Made by a program: the position numbers and the translations under genes. From a virus: 24,033 bases of DNA. The notes beneath the pieces are model-generated. The model ran no database searches. It was given only the letters and a program-made list of their open reading frames with translations, and was not told where the DNA came from. Of the stretch, positions 8,146 through 16,200 are shown piece after piece. The stretch is taken from positions 1 to 24,033 of IMG/VR virus record IMGVR_UViG_3300043436_004641; one strand, 5' to 3'. How positions within the stretch are numbered: the first letter of the stretch is position 1; each line of letters starts with the position of its first letter.

Positions 8146-8158
8146 TGGAGAAGGTAAA

Positions 8159-8175
8159 TTTCACATATTGTGAAA
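8159..8175 (+). promoter_or_regulatory. Perfect 7-bp hairpin in the polymerase leader
   Basis: TTTCACA and TGTGAAA pair around a TAT loop, 29-45 nt before the polymerase ATG. No T-run follows, so it is not a terminator. T4 and RB69 DNA polymerases bind a hairpin in their own leader to repress translation. Those operators overlap the ribosome site, whereas this one lies further upstream, so a similar role is only a possibility. Confidence 0.4.
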
Positions 8176-8203
8176 GCTAATAGACCACTCTAAAAAATAT
8201 ATT

Positions 8204-10993
8204 ATGATATCTAACGAAGAGATAGAATCGTTCCTACATGGAAACGACCCTGAAGAATTTATAGTCGCAATCGAGTTTGACTACGCATCCAATTCAATTT
8301 ACAAAATCAAAGAGGCACCTGGTAAAGGAAAAGAAATCCGTAAGGATACATTCATTCCGTTTGCATGGGTTGGTGATTTACGTGGGTTAAAATTTTACGG
8401 TGATTCCAAAGCAGTTCAGAAAGAGGCGATGACCAAATACGGAATCATGATTGACAAGTTAGAGACTCAGGGTAATGAAAGACTCGAAAAAGGTTTAACT
8501 TATATGGTTAAGTCTTTGAAAGGATATCGTGAGTTAATTCAGTTTTTTAGAGATGGTGGTTGTGACCCTTGGGGTGAAAAAGCCAAGGACAAAATAATGA
8601 TTCTACCTCCTGTAGAACAATACTTAATTTCCAAAGAAAAAAGATTATTCAAGGGTTATGAAGACTACGACCAAGTTACGAGACTTGTATTCGACTTGGA
8701 GACGGATGCCCTTGACCCTAAAGATGGTCGTATTTTCATGATTGGAATTAAAACCAACAAAGGATACCATCGAGTGATTGAGTGTCTTGATGAGTCTCAA
8801 GAGAAGACTGCAATCATCGAGTTCTTCCGAGTAATAGATGAAATCAAGCCGAGCATTATTGGTGGATACAATTCTGCGAACTTTGACTGGCATTGGATAT
8901 TCGAAAGATGTAAAATATTGGGGGTTGAACCCAAGAAGATTTGTCGTTCATTACACCCCCAACATTCATTCACAAGAAAAGACAGTATGTTGAAACTTGC
9001 GAATGAAGTAGAGGAATATGTTCAAACATCTATTTGGGGTTACAATGTAATTGACATTATCCATGCTGTTCGTAGAGCTCAGGCTATCAACTCAAGTATT
9101 AAGGCTGCGGGTTTGAAATATATTACAAAGTTTATTAATGCTGAAGAACCTGACCGTGTGTATATTGACCATGAGAATATTGGTAAGATGTATAGGAACA
9201 AAGAAGAGTATTGGTTGAATGTTCAGAACGGAAAATATAAGAAGGCAACTGAATACCAAGATTTGGATATTAAGTTTCCTGGTGTATACATAAAAACTAC
9301 TGGGGATAACCTCGTTGAGAGATATCTTGACGATGACTTGGATGAGACTTTGAAAGTTGATAAAGAATTCAACCAAGGTTCGTTCCTACTTGCTGCGATG
9401 ATTCCAACAACATATGAGAGAGTTTCTACAATGGGAACTGCAACTTTATGGAAAATGTTGATGTTAGCTTGGTCATACAAACATGGTTTAGCTATTCCCG
9501 CAAAACAATCGAAGACAGACTTCGTAGGAGGTCTTTCTCGACTACTTAAGGTCGGGTATAGTAAGAACGTCCTCAAGCTCGACTTCTCGTCTCTATACCC
9601 CTCTATTCAACTTGTGCACGATGTTTTTCCTGAATGTGATGTGACAGGTGCAATGAAAGGAATGTTAAAGTATTTCCGTGACACCCGTATCAAATACAAA
9701 CAACTTGCAGAAGAATACTATGACAAAGACCGTAAAAAATCTGAATCATATGGTAATAAACAATTACCGATTAAAATCTTCATTAACTCAATGTTCGGTG
9801 CGTTGTCTGCTCCTCAGGTTTATGCTTGGGGTGACATGTATATGGGAGAACAAATTACTTGCACCGGTAGACAATACCTTCGTCAGATGATTAGATTCTT
9901 TATGACAAAAGGATATGTTCCGTTGGTAATGGATACGGATGGTGTGAACTTCTCAACTCCTGATGATGCAAAAGACAGAGTTTATGTTGGTCGTGGTTTG
10001 AATTGGAAGGTTAAGTTGGGTAAAGAGTATTATGGACCTGAAGCGGATGTTGCGGAGTATAACGATATATTCATGAGAGGTGAGATGGCTCTTGATACCG
10101 ATGGTGTATGGCCTTCATGTATAAATCTTGCCAGAAAAAATTACGCTGTTATGGATGCCAAAGGAAAGATAAAATTGACTGGCAACTCCATTAAGTCAAA
10201 GAAACTACCTTTATATATTGAAGAATTTTTGGATAAGGGTATTAAGATGTTATTACAAGGTGACGGTAAGTCGTTCGTCGAATACTACTACGAATATCTA
10301 CAGAAGATATTCGATAAGAAAGTTCCATTAAGTAAGATTGCCCAAAGAGCAAAAGTTAAACTGACTCTTGATGAATATAGAAAGAGATTGACAACTAAAA
10401 CTAAAGCGGGGAATAGTATGTCTCGTATGGCACACATGGAACTTGCAATACAGGAAGGGTTAGGTGTAAACTTGGGTGATGTGATTATGTATGTCAATAA
10501 TGGAACGAAGGCATCGCAAGGTGATGTTCAGAAGATGACTGCAAAACAAATCAAAGATACAAACGCTTTGAACCTACACAACAATCCTAAAGCAAAACCA
10601 ATCACGGATGGTGTTATGGTAAACTGTTACATGTTAGATAAAGATATCTTAGATAAAGACCCTGATTTAACAGGTGATTATAATGTTCCGAGAGCAATCG
10701 CAACTTTCAATAAAAGAATTGAACCTTTGATGGTTGTATTCCAAGATGAAGTTAGAAATGGTTTAATTGTTTCTGACCCGGCAGAAAGAGGTATATTCAC
10801 CACAGCACAATGTGAGTTAATCAATGGACATCCATTAGGTGAAGGTGACCAAGATGATTTACAAAAAGACGTGTTAGATGTAACCGAACAAGAGTTAAAT
10901 TATTGGGAAAGACGAGGTCTAAAACCTGACTACATGTATGATTTAGCTGAAGAAGGTTGGGAACTTAAATTAGGAGTTCTTGAGACCGTCTGA
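8204..10993 (+). CDS. Family B replicative DNA polymerase (T4 gp43-like)
   Basis: This is the phage replicative DNA polymerase with 3'-5' proofreading. Exo I is FDLETDALDP (D164, E166), Exo II is YNSANFDW (222-229, D228) and Exo III is YLDDD (Y374, D378). Palm motif A is DFSSLYPS (460-467), motif B is K524 to NSMFG (528-532), and motif C is DTDG (577-580), where most family members have DTDS. The length of 929 residues is close to T4 gp43 (898), with no intein or split. The segment GLKYITKFINAEEP between Exo II and Exo III, and TTYERVSTMGTATLWKM before motif A, suggest a T4-like lineage distant from T4 itself. The leader of about 60 nt holds a hairpin. The 3' end overlaps the convergent minus-strand gene by 24 nt. 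The call is secure; the lineage is inferred. Confidence 0.97.
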   Translation: MISNEEIESFLHGNDPEEFIVAIEFDYASNSIYKIKEAPGKGKEIRKDTFIPFAWVGDLRGLKFYGDSKAVQKEAMTKYGIMIDKLETQGNERLEKGLTYMVKSLKGYRELIQFFRDGGCDPWGEKAKDKIMILPPVEQYLISKEKRLFKGYEDYDQVTRLVFDLETDALDPKDGRIFMIGIKTNKGYHRVIECLDESQEKTAIIEFFRVIDEIKPSIIGGYNSANFDWHWIFERCKILGVEPKKICRSLHPQHSFTRKDSMLKLANEVEEYVQTSIWGYNVIDIIHAVRRAQAINSSIKAAGLKYITKFINAEEPDRVYIDHENIGKMYRNKEEYWLNVQNGKYKKATEYQDLDIKFPGVYIKTTGDNLVERYLDDDLDETLKVDKEFNQGSFLLAAMIPTTYERVSTMGTATLWKMLMLAWSYKHGLAIPAKQSKTDFVGGLSRLLKVGYSKNVLKLDFSSLYPSIQLVHDVFPECDVTGAMKGMLKYFRDTRIKYKQLAEEYYDKDRKKSESYGNKQLPIKIFINSMFGALSAPQVYAWGDMYMGEQITCTGRQYLRQMIRFFMTKGYVPLVMDTDGVNFSTPDDAKDRVYVGRGLNWKVKLGKEYYGPEADVAEYNDIFMRGEMALDTDGVWPSCINLARKNYAVMDAKGKIKLTGNSIKSKKLPLYIEEFLDKGIKMLLQGDGKSFVEYYYEYLQKIFDKKVPLSKIAQRAKVKLTLDEYRKRLTTKTKAGNSMSRMAHMELAIQEGLGVNLGDVIMYVNNGTKASQGDVQKMTAKQIKDTNALNLHNNPKAKPITDGVMVNCYMLDKDILDKDPDLTGDYNVPRAIATFNKRIEPLMVVFQDEVRNGLIVSDPAERGIFTTAQCELINGHPLGEGDQDDLQKDVLDVTEQELNYWERRGLKPDYMYDLAEEGWELKLGVLETV

Positions 10994-11305
10994 TGATAAG
11001 ATATACCAATTATTAACAACGAATCTAAACTCAACACAAGCGTATCTATCTAAAAGAATTTCATCGTAATCCTCATCGATTTTTCCGATGTCAGGTTTTA
11101 CGAGTGTTCTTGTCATAGCCTTAACGACTACGTGGTCTGTGGTTCTTGAATCTAACACGATTGTTGATTCATCGATACCTCTTACAACGATACACGCTTC
11201 TCCGTTTGTTGAGTATTCTCTTTCTGACACAGTAGATATTTCGGAAGTCTTTAAAGTAACTCCGTTGATGATTCTCTGTGATGGTATTGTTTTAATAATT
11301 GCCAT
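10970..11305 (-). CDS. Small conserved-looking phage protein of unknown function, downstream of the neck gene
   Basis: A 111-residue, mostly beta-strand protein (TLKTSEISTV, EACIVVRGIDESTIVLDS, HVVVKAMTRTLVKPDI, CVEFRFVVNNWYILSS) with no motif I recognise. The fold looks like a small structural or decoration-type beta protein. Its ATG shares one base with the stop of the neck gene (TAATG on the minus strand), so it is translationally coupled to it and probably acts in head or neck assembly. Its 3' end overlaps the 3' end of the polymerase gene by 24 nt in opposite orientation. Confidence 0.65.
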   Translation of the reverse strand: MAIIKTIPSQRIINGVTLKTSEISTVSEREYSTNGEACIVVRGIDESTIVLDSRTTDHVVVKAMTRTLVKPDIGKIDEDYDEILLDRYACVEFRFVVNNWYILSSDGLKNS

Positions 11306-12432
11306 TATATTACGTATATTTGTCTCGGCATTGCTCTGAACTTCATTTGTTTATTTAAGTTCTCAGCAATTAATGCTTCTCTTTCCATTACCTTTTCAGG
11401 TCTAAGTCTTGTTAACCATCCCTCGGCACCAATAAGTTCCTCAAGTAATTTAGACTTTTCGTCCTTAGCCTCAGTTAACAATGATTGGTAATCCATGGTA
11501 ATTTCAGAGTCAGGTGTTTTCAAATTTCCACTATACTTACCTCTTACTCTTGCCAAAGTTTCTTTAACATATGCGGTGAACCATCTTCTAACCCATTGTT
11601 TACCTGGAGTATTCAAGTCTTCCCAAGTCAAATCTTCAATAGGGACGTCTGTTGGTAATTTGATGATATCTGGATTTGCTTTCAAACAATCAGCTCTGTC
11701 ATCAGTGCCTACATCATAATACCAATACCAAACAGCTTTACCTGCATATAAACTATAGTTATTCCAATTGAATCTACCGCCAGGTGTGTTGTAAAGGAAA
11801 ACGTTTCTTTTACCATCAGGTAATCCTGTAATTCTATAAGTTAAAGAACCACCAAGGATTCTGTTCAATATATTTGCCTCTTGCATTCTTATCAAGTAAT
11901 CGAAACCTGACATCATGAAATAAGAACCTTGATAACCCATTTGAGCGTATCCGGCTTCATTAGCACCTAAACCAATACCACCAAAACCAAATCCACCAAC
12001 ACCACCTAAACCAAACGCAGTCCATGGTTGGTTACTGAACCATAAAAGTTCGTTAACTTCACGACCAGCAGGTATTTCGTAGTTTTGAGTGTTTGCACTT
12101 AATATAAAATAATCTTGTTTTAATACCCAAGGGCCTGTGGTTTGGAGACCAACAATTTTTGAATATGAGTATGCGAATTGTTGTTCAAAATCCATTGTTC
12201 TTGTAACAAGGGCTCTCGCTACAGATTTTTCCGTCATATTAAGGTTAACAAGGTTAACCCACTGACTATCAATCAACCATTGAAGAACATATTCTTCATA
12301 ATCACCAATGGCAAGTTCCATCAGAGAATCCATCATCTCATCTTCAACTTCCACACTTCTGAGTGGAGCACCTAACAGGTGTTTAATTCTGGTATATATT
12401 TTCGACCTTTCTGGTTCTGGTATTACTGGCAT
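11305..12432 (-). CDS. Neck protein, T4 gp13-like head completion protein
   Basis: A 375-residue protein with features of gp13-type neck proteins, which close the filled head and join it to the tail. It has an N-terminal helical region (LMELAIGDYEEYVLQWL), a W-V-L-K-QDY strand, QNYEIPAGREVNELLWF (116-132), and a late amphipathic block, WFTAYVKETLARVRGKY (284-300), followed by a charged helix. Between residues 138 and 156 there is a Gly/Phe-rich loop (FGLGGVGGFGFGG) that lengthens it relative to T4 gp13 (309 residues). An element TATATTTAT lies just before the ATG. The gp13 assignment rests on remembered family features and on nearby gp15/gp18-like genes, so it is probable rather than certain. 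Confidence 0.6.
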   Translation of the reverse strand: MPVIPEPERSKIYTRIKHLLGAPLRSVEVEDEMMDSLMELAIGDYEEYVLQWLIDSQWVNLVNLNMTEKSVARALVTRTMDFEQQFAYSYSKIVGLQTTGPWVLKQDYFILSANTQNYEIPAGREVNELLWFSNQPWTAFGLGGVGGFGFGGIGLGANEAGYAQMGYQGSYFMMSGFDYLIRMQEANILNRILGGSLTYRITGLPDGKRNVFLYNTPGGRFNWNNYSLYAGKAVWYWYYDVGTDDRADCLKANPDIIKLPTDVPIEDLTWEDLNTPGKQWVRRWFTAYVKETLARVRGKYSGNLKTPDSEITMDYQSLLTEAKDEKSKLLEELIGAEGWLTRLRPEKVMEREALIAENLNKQMKFRAMPRQIYVI

Positions 12433-12437
12433 ATCAT

Positions 12438-12444
12438 ATAAATA
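12438..12444 (-). promoter_or_regulatory. TATTTAT promoter-like element, 12 nt before the neck-gene ATG
   Basis: On the minus strand the sequence reads TATATTTATATGATATG, with the core starting 12 nt before the ATG at 12432. It lies in the 21-nt gap to the SOD-fusion gene. Confidence 0.6.
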
Positions 12445-12453
12445 TATCTTTGT

Positions 12454-13992
12454 TTATTCTATTTCATGTAACAGAGAGTCTATGTTAAATGAATATTGAT
12501 TTTCACTTGTTAATGGATTGTTTTTGAAAATAAGTATCTTATTTGTCTTCTGATTAACAAATATTAACCAATCAGTATCATATTTCTTCACATTACCTGT
12601 ATCTAATAATTTTACCTTATTTTTCATCAAAGACATGTTAGAATATGGTTTTACCTGTGCAGTATATTCTTTACCATCTAAATTAACAATCAAATCAATT
12701 CCTTTGAATGCATCTTTTTTCTGTCCATGACCTCCGACTTGAATTATTTTCGCATCTTTACCGAAATACAATTCCATTTTCTTTGTTGCACTTGATTCAC
12801 TTTTTTGACCTCTCTTCCAAAGAACCATTAGGACTTTGATGATATTAATAAAATCTTTGTTTGTTTTGGTAAAGATGTCGTTTCTAAAATAATCTAACGC
12901 TCTTAAGAATCTTTTCACCTCATTGAGGTTTCTATTTTCGGGATTTGAAAAATCAAACATCTTATCTAATTGTCCTAAAGATTCTATTTGATTGTTTACT
13001 GCTTTAACAATAAGACAAAATGCGTTGAAATTTGTGTTAAGGTTATTTAACATTGACCTACCATCTTTTGTTTCAATTCCGTAGAATCCTGACATTTCTT
13101 TTGAAGTGGCGTCAACCCAAAATTGACTAAAGACTTTTTTCAAGATGTGTGTTATACCAGTCTGATAAACATCTTTAATTTTTCTATTATTAATTAACTC
13201 ATTGTAGAAGGCAACTTCTTTTGGAGAACAGAATTTAGGTTCTTCTGATTCAGAAATAATTTTCGAAAATCCTTCTGATTCTAAAAGTTTTGTTTCTGTT
13301 TTCATCTCATACAACTTCGATATAAAATCCCAATTGACAACCTTCCAAAAATTTGAAATGTATTCGTCTCTTTTGTTTCTATATTTCAGATAATAAGCGT
13401 GTTCCCATAGGTCCAAACCTAAAAGTGGAAATCCACCACCTTCAATAACATTCATTAGAGGATTGTCTTGGTTTGGTGTTGACATAATTTTTAAACCATT
13501 TTTTGCAGTCAGAACCAACCAAACCCAACCAGAACCAAATCTATCTTTGGCAACGGTTTCAAATTTCTTTTTAAAAGTTGTGAATGAACCAAACTCTTTG
13601 TTAATTTTTTTATGAAGTTCGCCAGTTAACTTTTTTGGGTTGGGTGTTAACATGTTCCAAAACAAAGCGTGGTTGAATGCTCCACCAGCATTGTTTCTAA
13701 CTGATTTATCAAAACGGCTAATAGTTTTAATGATTTGTTCTAATTCTAAATCACCGTATTTTTTCTTTGATAATGCTGCGTTTAATTTATCTACATACCC
13801 TTTGTAATGCTTGTTATAATGGAAGTCCATTGTTTCTGCATCGATAAATTGTTTGAGGGCTGAGTAGGAATAAGGTAGTTTCTCTATTCCGATTTTTTTC
13901 ATTTCGTTAATCAACTGTTTTTTTTCTTCTTGTATGTGGTTTTCTTGTATTTGTTTTTCTATCAGTTGAATCTCTTCTTCGATTTTTTTCAT
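12454..13992 (-). CDS. Fe/Mn superoxide dismutase fused to a PD-(D/E)XK nuclease-like domain
   Basis: Residues 1-35 form a charged, probably coiled-coil leader. Residues 37-230 are a complete Fe/Mn superoxide dismutase. The metal ligands H58 (DFHYNKHY), H108 (GGAFNHALFW), D194 and H198 (LDLWEHAYYLKYRN) are all present. GG before NH and Q175 in NQDNPL fit the Mn-type or cambialistic form. Residues about 255-512 form a separate domain: a helical part (EVKRFLRALDYFR), then E407, then KGIDLIV (D433) and AQVKPY (Q446, K448), the D...QxK arrangement of restriction-endonuclease-fold enzymes. The strand WLIFVNQKTNKILIF follows. Typical SODs are about 200 residues, so more than half of this protein is extra. 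One frame runs through both parts with no stop. The SOD half should convert superoxide to peroxide and oxygen; the nuclease activity is inferred from motifs only. Confidence 0.85.
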   Translation of the reverse strand: MKKIEEEIQLIEKQIQENHIQEEKKQLINEMKKIGIEKLPYSYSALKQFIDAETMDFHYNKHYKGYVDKLNAALSKKKYGDLELEQIIKTISRFDKSVRNNAGGAFNHALFWNMLTPNPKKLTGELHKKINKEFGSFTTFKKKFETVAKDRFGSGWVWLVLTAKNGLKIMSTPNQDNPLMNVIEGGGFPLLGLDLWEHAYYLKYRNKRDEYISNFWKVVNWDFISKLYEMKTETKLLESEGFSKIISESEEPKFCSPKEVAFYNELINNRKIKDVYQTGITHILKKVFSQFWVDATSKEMSGFYGIETKDGRSMLNNLNTNFNAFCLIVKAVNNQIESLGQLDKMFDFSNPENRNLNEVKRFLRALDYFRNDIFTKTNKDFINIIKVLMVLWKRGQKSESSATKKMELYFGKDAKIIQVGGHGQKKDAFKGIDLIVNLDGKEYTAQVKPYSNMSLMKNKVKLLDTGNVKKYDTDWLIFVNQKTNKILIFKNNPLTSENQYSFNIDSLLHEIE

Positions 13993-14015
13993 GATATTTG
14001 ATTATCTATTTCTAA

Positions 14016-14022
14016 ATAAATA
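14016..14022 (-). promoter_or_regulatory. TATTTAT element upstream of the SOD-fusion gene
   Basis: TATTTAT on the minus strand starts 30 nt before the ATG at 13992, in the 44-nt gap after the SNF2 gene. It would give a leader of about 18 nt. The flanking sequence also reads TTTATTTAG. Confidence 0.4.
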
Positions 14023-14036
14023 ATCTGTAAGTGCGT

Positions 14037-15797
14037 TTAATGTCTTAACTCGTTGATTCTTCTTAAAATTTCTTCAGCATAATCTGCAGAATTTACGTTA
14101 TCTCCCATTACAGTTGAGATAACTTGTTTTTTTGCGTTGAGAATATCGTAGATAATTCCTTCGATTGTATTTTCAAAAATAGGATAATAAACGAGAACGT
14201 TATTTTTTTGACCATATCTATAAGCTCTGTCTTCGGCTTGTGAATGGTCGGATGGTAAAAATGATAGGTCATTCATAATTACTGCTTCAGCGGAGGTCAA
14301 TGTTAAACCAACACCAGCAGCCTTAATGTTTCCAACAAAAACTTTTACTTTGGGGTTATCTTGAAACTCATCAACACTATGTTGTCTTTCTACTTTTGAC
14401 ATCGAACCGTCAACCTTAACCGCAGACTTTCCAAAGTGTTCAACAATTTTATTTAGTGATTCTGTAAAATTACAAAAGATAATAACCTTCTTATCTTGTT
14501 CTAAAATATTTTCTGTTAATTCAATCGTTTGTGTAATTTTTTCGTTTGCAATTATCTGTCTTACTTTTGTAAGTTTTGTAAATTGAACTGTTAAGGATTT
14601 AGATTCTTCAGGATTTTTTTCATACCAATTATAGTATTCTCCCATAACCTCCTCATATTCTTTTGATTTTAATCTTAGATAGATTGGAGTTATAATTTTA
14701 TCAGGTAAGTCTAACACATCTTCTTTCAATCTTCTTAAGGTTAGACCTGAGGTTCTATCTCTTAATTCTTCCAAATTAGATGCACCCATTACATTCCATA
14801 CTTTTCTTGAACCAACTTTGAATTGGTATCCTTGACAGTATCTTATAACATAAGCCATCCAATTTTTTGCAACTGGAGAATCTATCAAACTCAATAAATT
14901 ATAATAATCAATTGGACGTGATGTCATAGGTGTTCCTGTAAGTAACCACAATCGGTCAACTTTTTTTACAAAGTCGTTGATTAATTTTGTTCTTTGGGCT
15001 TGAGCATTTTTGATATAGTGTGCCTCATCAATAACCACCAAATCAAAATTGGCTCCAAGAATTTGCGACTCATCTTTTTTCTTAGCGTCATGGAAATTTT
15101 TTATAATGTCGTAGTTTATAATAACAAAGTCGTGTTCTGTCGAAAATTGTTTTCCTTCCGCAATGAAGATTGACCTATCAGAATAATTTTCAATTTCTCT
15201 TTTCCAGTTTATTTTCAAAGTTGCGGGACAAATGATTAGGATTTTTTTGGCTCCCGATTCTAATGCAGCAACGATACTTGAGGTTGTTTTACCAAGACCC
15301 ATGTCGTCAGCTAAAATGAATTTTTTATTTTCAAGAAGTTTTTGGATTGCTTCTTTTTGGTGTGATAACAAAGGTCGTTTAGAATATTTTTCATAATCTA
15401 CCACAACATCTTTTACAGTATTGTCTTTGATTATTGCTGCCTTTGGTAACCAAAAATCATGAAGCTCTTGTGATTCTTTTATCTTACCCCAAATGTGAAA
15501 CGCCTTTTCTTTGTCCGCTAATAATTTCTCAACCCAAACTTTTTCAGGAATTTCAGTTAACAATCTATCGTCAGCTAATTTCTGTGCGAAGTATGCGTCG
15601 AGGATAACCCATTTCTTTGCGACCTTGGGTTGTTTGTCATGATTGTTAATGATGTATTCAGCCTGACTTCTTGTTGGGTAAAACTTACGATTTATTTCCG
15701 ATTTTCTTTTTAATTCAAGAATATAATTGTTTGCACCATTATACGTTTCCAAAATAGAAAGTGCTTTAGATTCCATCGATATGGTATTATCACTCAT
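14037..15797 (-). CDS. SNF2-family (SF2) DNA helicase/translocase
   Basis: A 586-residue ATP-driven DNA translocase. Motif Q/I region: LLSHQKEAIQKL (143-154), then DDMGLGKTT (164-172, Walker A K170). Motif Ia is ICPATLKINW, motif II is DEAH (257-260) and motif III is LLTGTP (285-290). The C-terminal RecA lobe has VIIFCNFTES, VGLTLTSAE (496-504) and motif VI QAEDRAYRYGQ (520-530). The arrangement and short length resemble SMARCAL1/HARP-like and phage SNF2 proteins; no chromatin-binding or nuclease domain is attached. I start at ATG 15797; a TTG one codon earlier is less likely. The ATG shares a base with the SET gene's stop (TGATG), so the two are translationally coupled. Roles could include fork or recombination-intermediate remodelling (as T4 UvsW), anti-defence or stripping of bound proteins. 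Confidence 0.93.
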   Translation of the reverse strand: MSDNTISMESKALSILETYNGANNYILELKRKSEINRKFYPTRSQAEYIINNHDKQPKVAKKWVILDAYFAQKLADDRLLTEIPEKVWVEKLLADKEKAFHIWGKIKESQELHDFWLPKAAIIKDNTVKDVVVDYEKYSKRPLLSHQKEAIQKLLENKKFILADDMGLGKTTSSIVAALESGAKKILIICPATLKINWKREIENYSDRSIFIAEGKQFSTEHDFVIINYDIIKNFHDAKKKDESQILGANFDLVVIDEAHYIKNAQAQRTKLINDFVKKVDRLWLLTGTPMTSRPIDYYNLLSLIDSPVAKNWMAYVIRYCQGYQFKVGSRKVWNVMGASNLEELRDRTSGLTLRRLKEDVLDLPDKIITPIYLRLKSKEYEEVMGEYYNWYEKNPEESKSLTVQFTKLTKVRQIIANEKITQTIELTENILEQDKKVIIFCNFTESLNKIVEHFGKSAVKVDGSMSKVERQHSVDEFQDNPKVKVFVGNIKAAGVGLTLTSAEAVIMNDLSFLPSDHSQAEDRAYRYGQKNNVLVYYPIFENTIEGIIYDILNAKKQVISTVMGDNVNSADYAEEILRRINELRH

Positions 15798-16162
15798 CAA
15801 AAAACGATACCATTGGCGTAGTTTATAAAAAGTTCTTCACCTTCTTTGATGTCTCTCAGCGCTTTGAATACAAAAAGACCTAATTCGTTTTCTGTATACC
15901 AATTAACATTAGCGTTCTCTGAATGATTATAGTAAGAACCATAACCCGTAACTAATGCGTGAGTTGTCCACCTTTCACCTCTTGGAAAACAGAAAGTATA
16001 GTTTGAAAAAGCGGGAACTTGTTCGTTTTTGTTTTGTGGGAATGCTAAGAATGGGCACTCTTCTATTATTTCACCTTTAGATATTCTTTGACTTGAAAAA
16101 ACACCCAAACCGTGAATTGGACTTTTCTTTAAAATTATTTTTGTAGGTGGTCTTATTTCCAT
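15797..16162 (-). CDS. SET-domain protein (putative protein-lysine methyltransferase)
   Basis: A 121-residue minimal SET domain. It has HGLGVFSSQRISKGEII (17-33, the N-terminal SET-N block), then GYGSYYNHSENANVNW (73-88) with the NHS core (N79-S81) that forms the pseudoknot and SAM site. The end, LRDIKEGEELFINYA (102-116), carries the catalytic tyrosine (Y115). No pre-SET, post-SET or zinc Cys cluster is present. SET enzymes methylate lysines of histones and other proteins using SAM; the bacterial and phage targets are mostly unknown. It is the first gene of a two-gene unit with the SNF2 helicase, and its own promoter-like element lies in a 38-bp divergent gap. Confidence 0.88.
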   Translation of the reverse strand: MEIRPPTKIILKKSPIHGLGVFSSQRISKGEIIEECPFLAFPQNKNEQVPAFSNYTFCFPRGERWTTHALVTGYGSYYNHSENANVNWYTENELGLFVFKALRDIKEGEELFINYANGIVF

Positions 16163-16167
16163 TTGGT

Positions 16168-16174
16168 GTAAATA
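16168..16174 (-). promoter_or_regulatory. TATTTAC promoter-like element, 12 nt before the SET-gene ATG
   Basis: On the minus strand the sequence reads TATATTTACACCAAATG, one base different from the TATTTAT core, with the same 12-nt distance to the ATG as other genes in the window. It is divergent from the element at 16190-16196. Confidence 0.5.
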
Positions 16175-16189
16175 TAAACAACAATAAAG

Positions 16190-16196
16190 TATTTAT
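16190..16196 (+). promoter_or_regulatory. TATTTAT promoter-like element, 11 nt before ATG 16201
   Basis: GTATTTATCAATATG, with the core 11 nt before the ATG. It supports ATG 16201 as the true start, since an in-frame ATG at 16147 would place the element inside the coding region and overlap the divergent SET gene. Confidence 0.6.
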
Positions 16197-16200
16197 CAAT

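Noticed and set aside
8147-8154. GGAGAAGG as a Shine-Dalgarno sequence
   Set aside because: It lies about 50 nt before the polymerase ATG with no closer start codon in a useful frame.
8204-10993. Intein or split in the DNA polymerase
   Set aside because: All motifs occur in normal order and spacing in a protein of normal length.
15798-15800. TTG start for the SNF2 gene
   Set aside because: The ATG directly after it overlaps the SET stop codon in the TGATG arrangement seen elsewhere in the window.
16147-16200. Earlier in-frame ATG for the structural gene at 16201
   Set aside because: It would overlap the start of the divergent SET gene and include both promoter elements.
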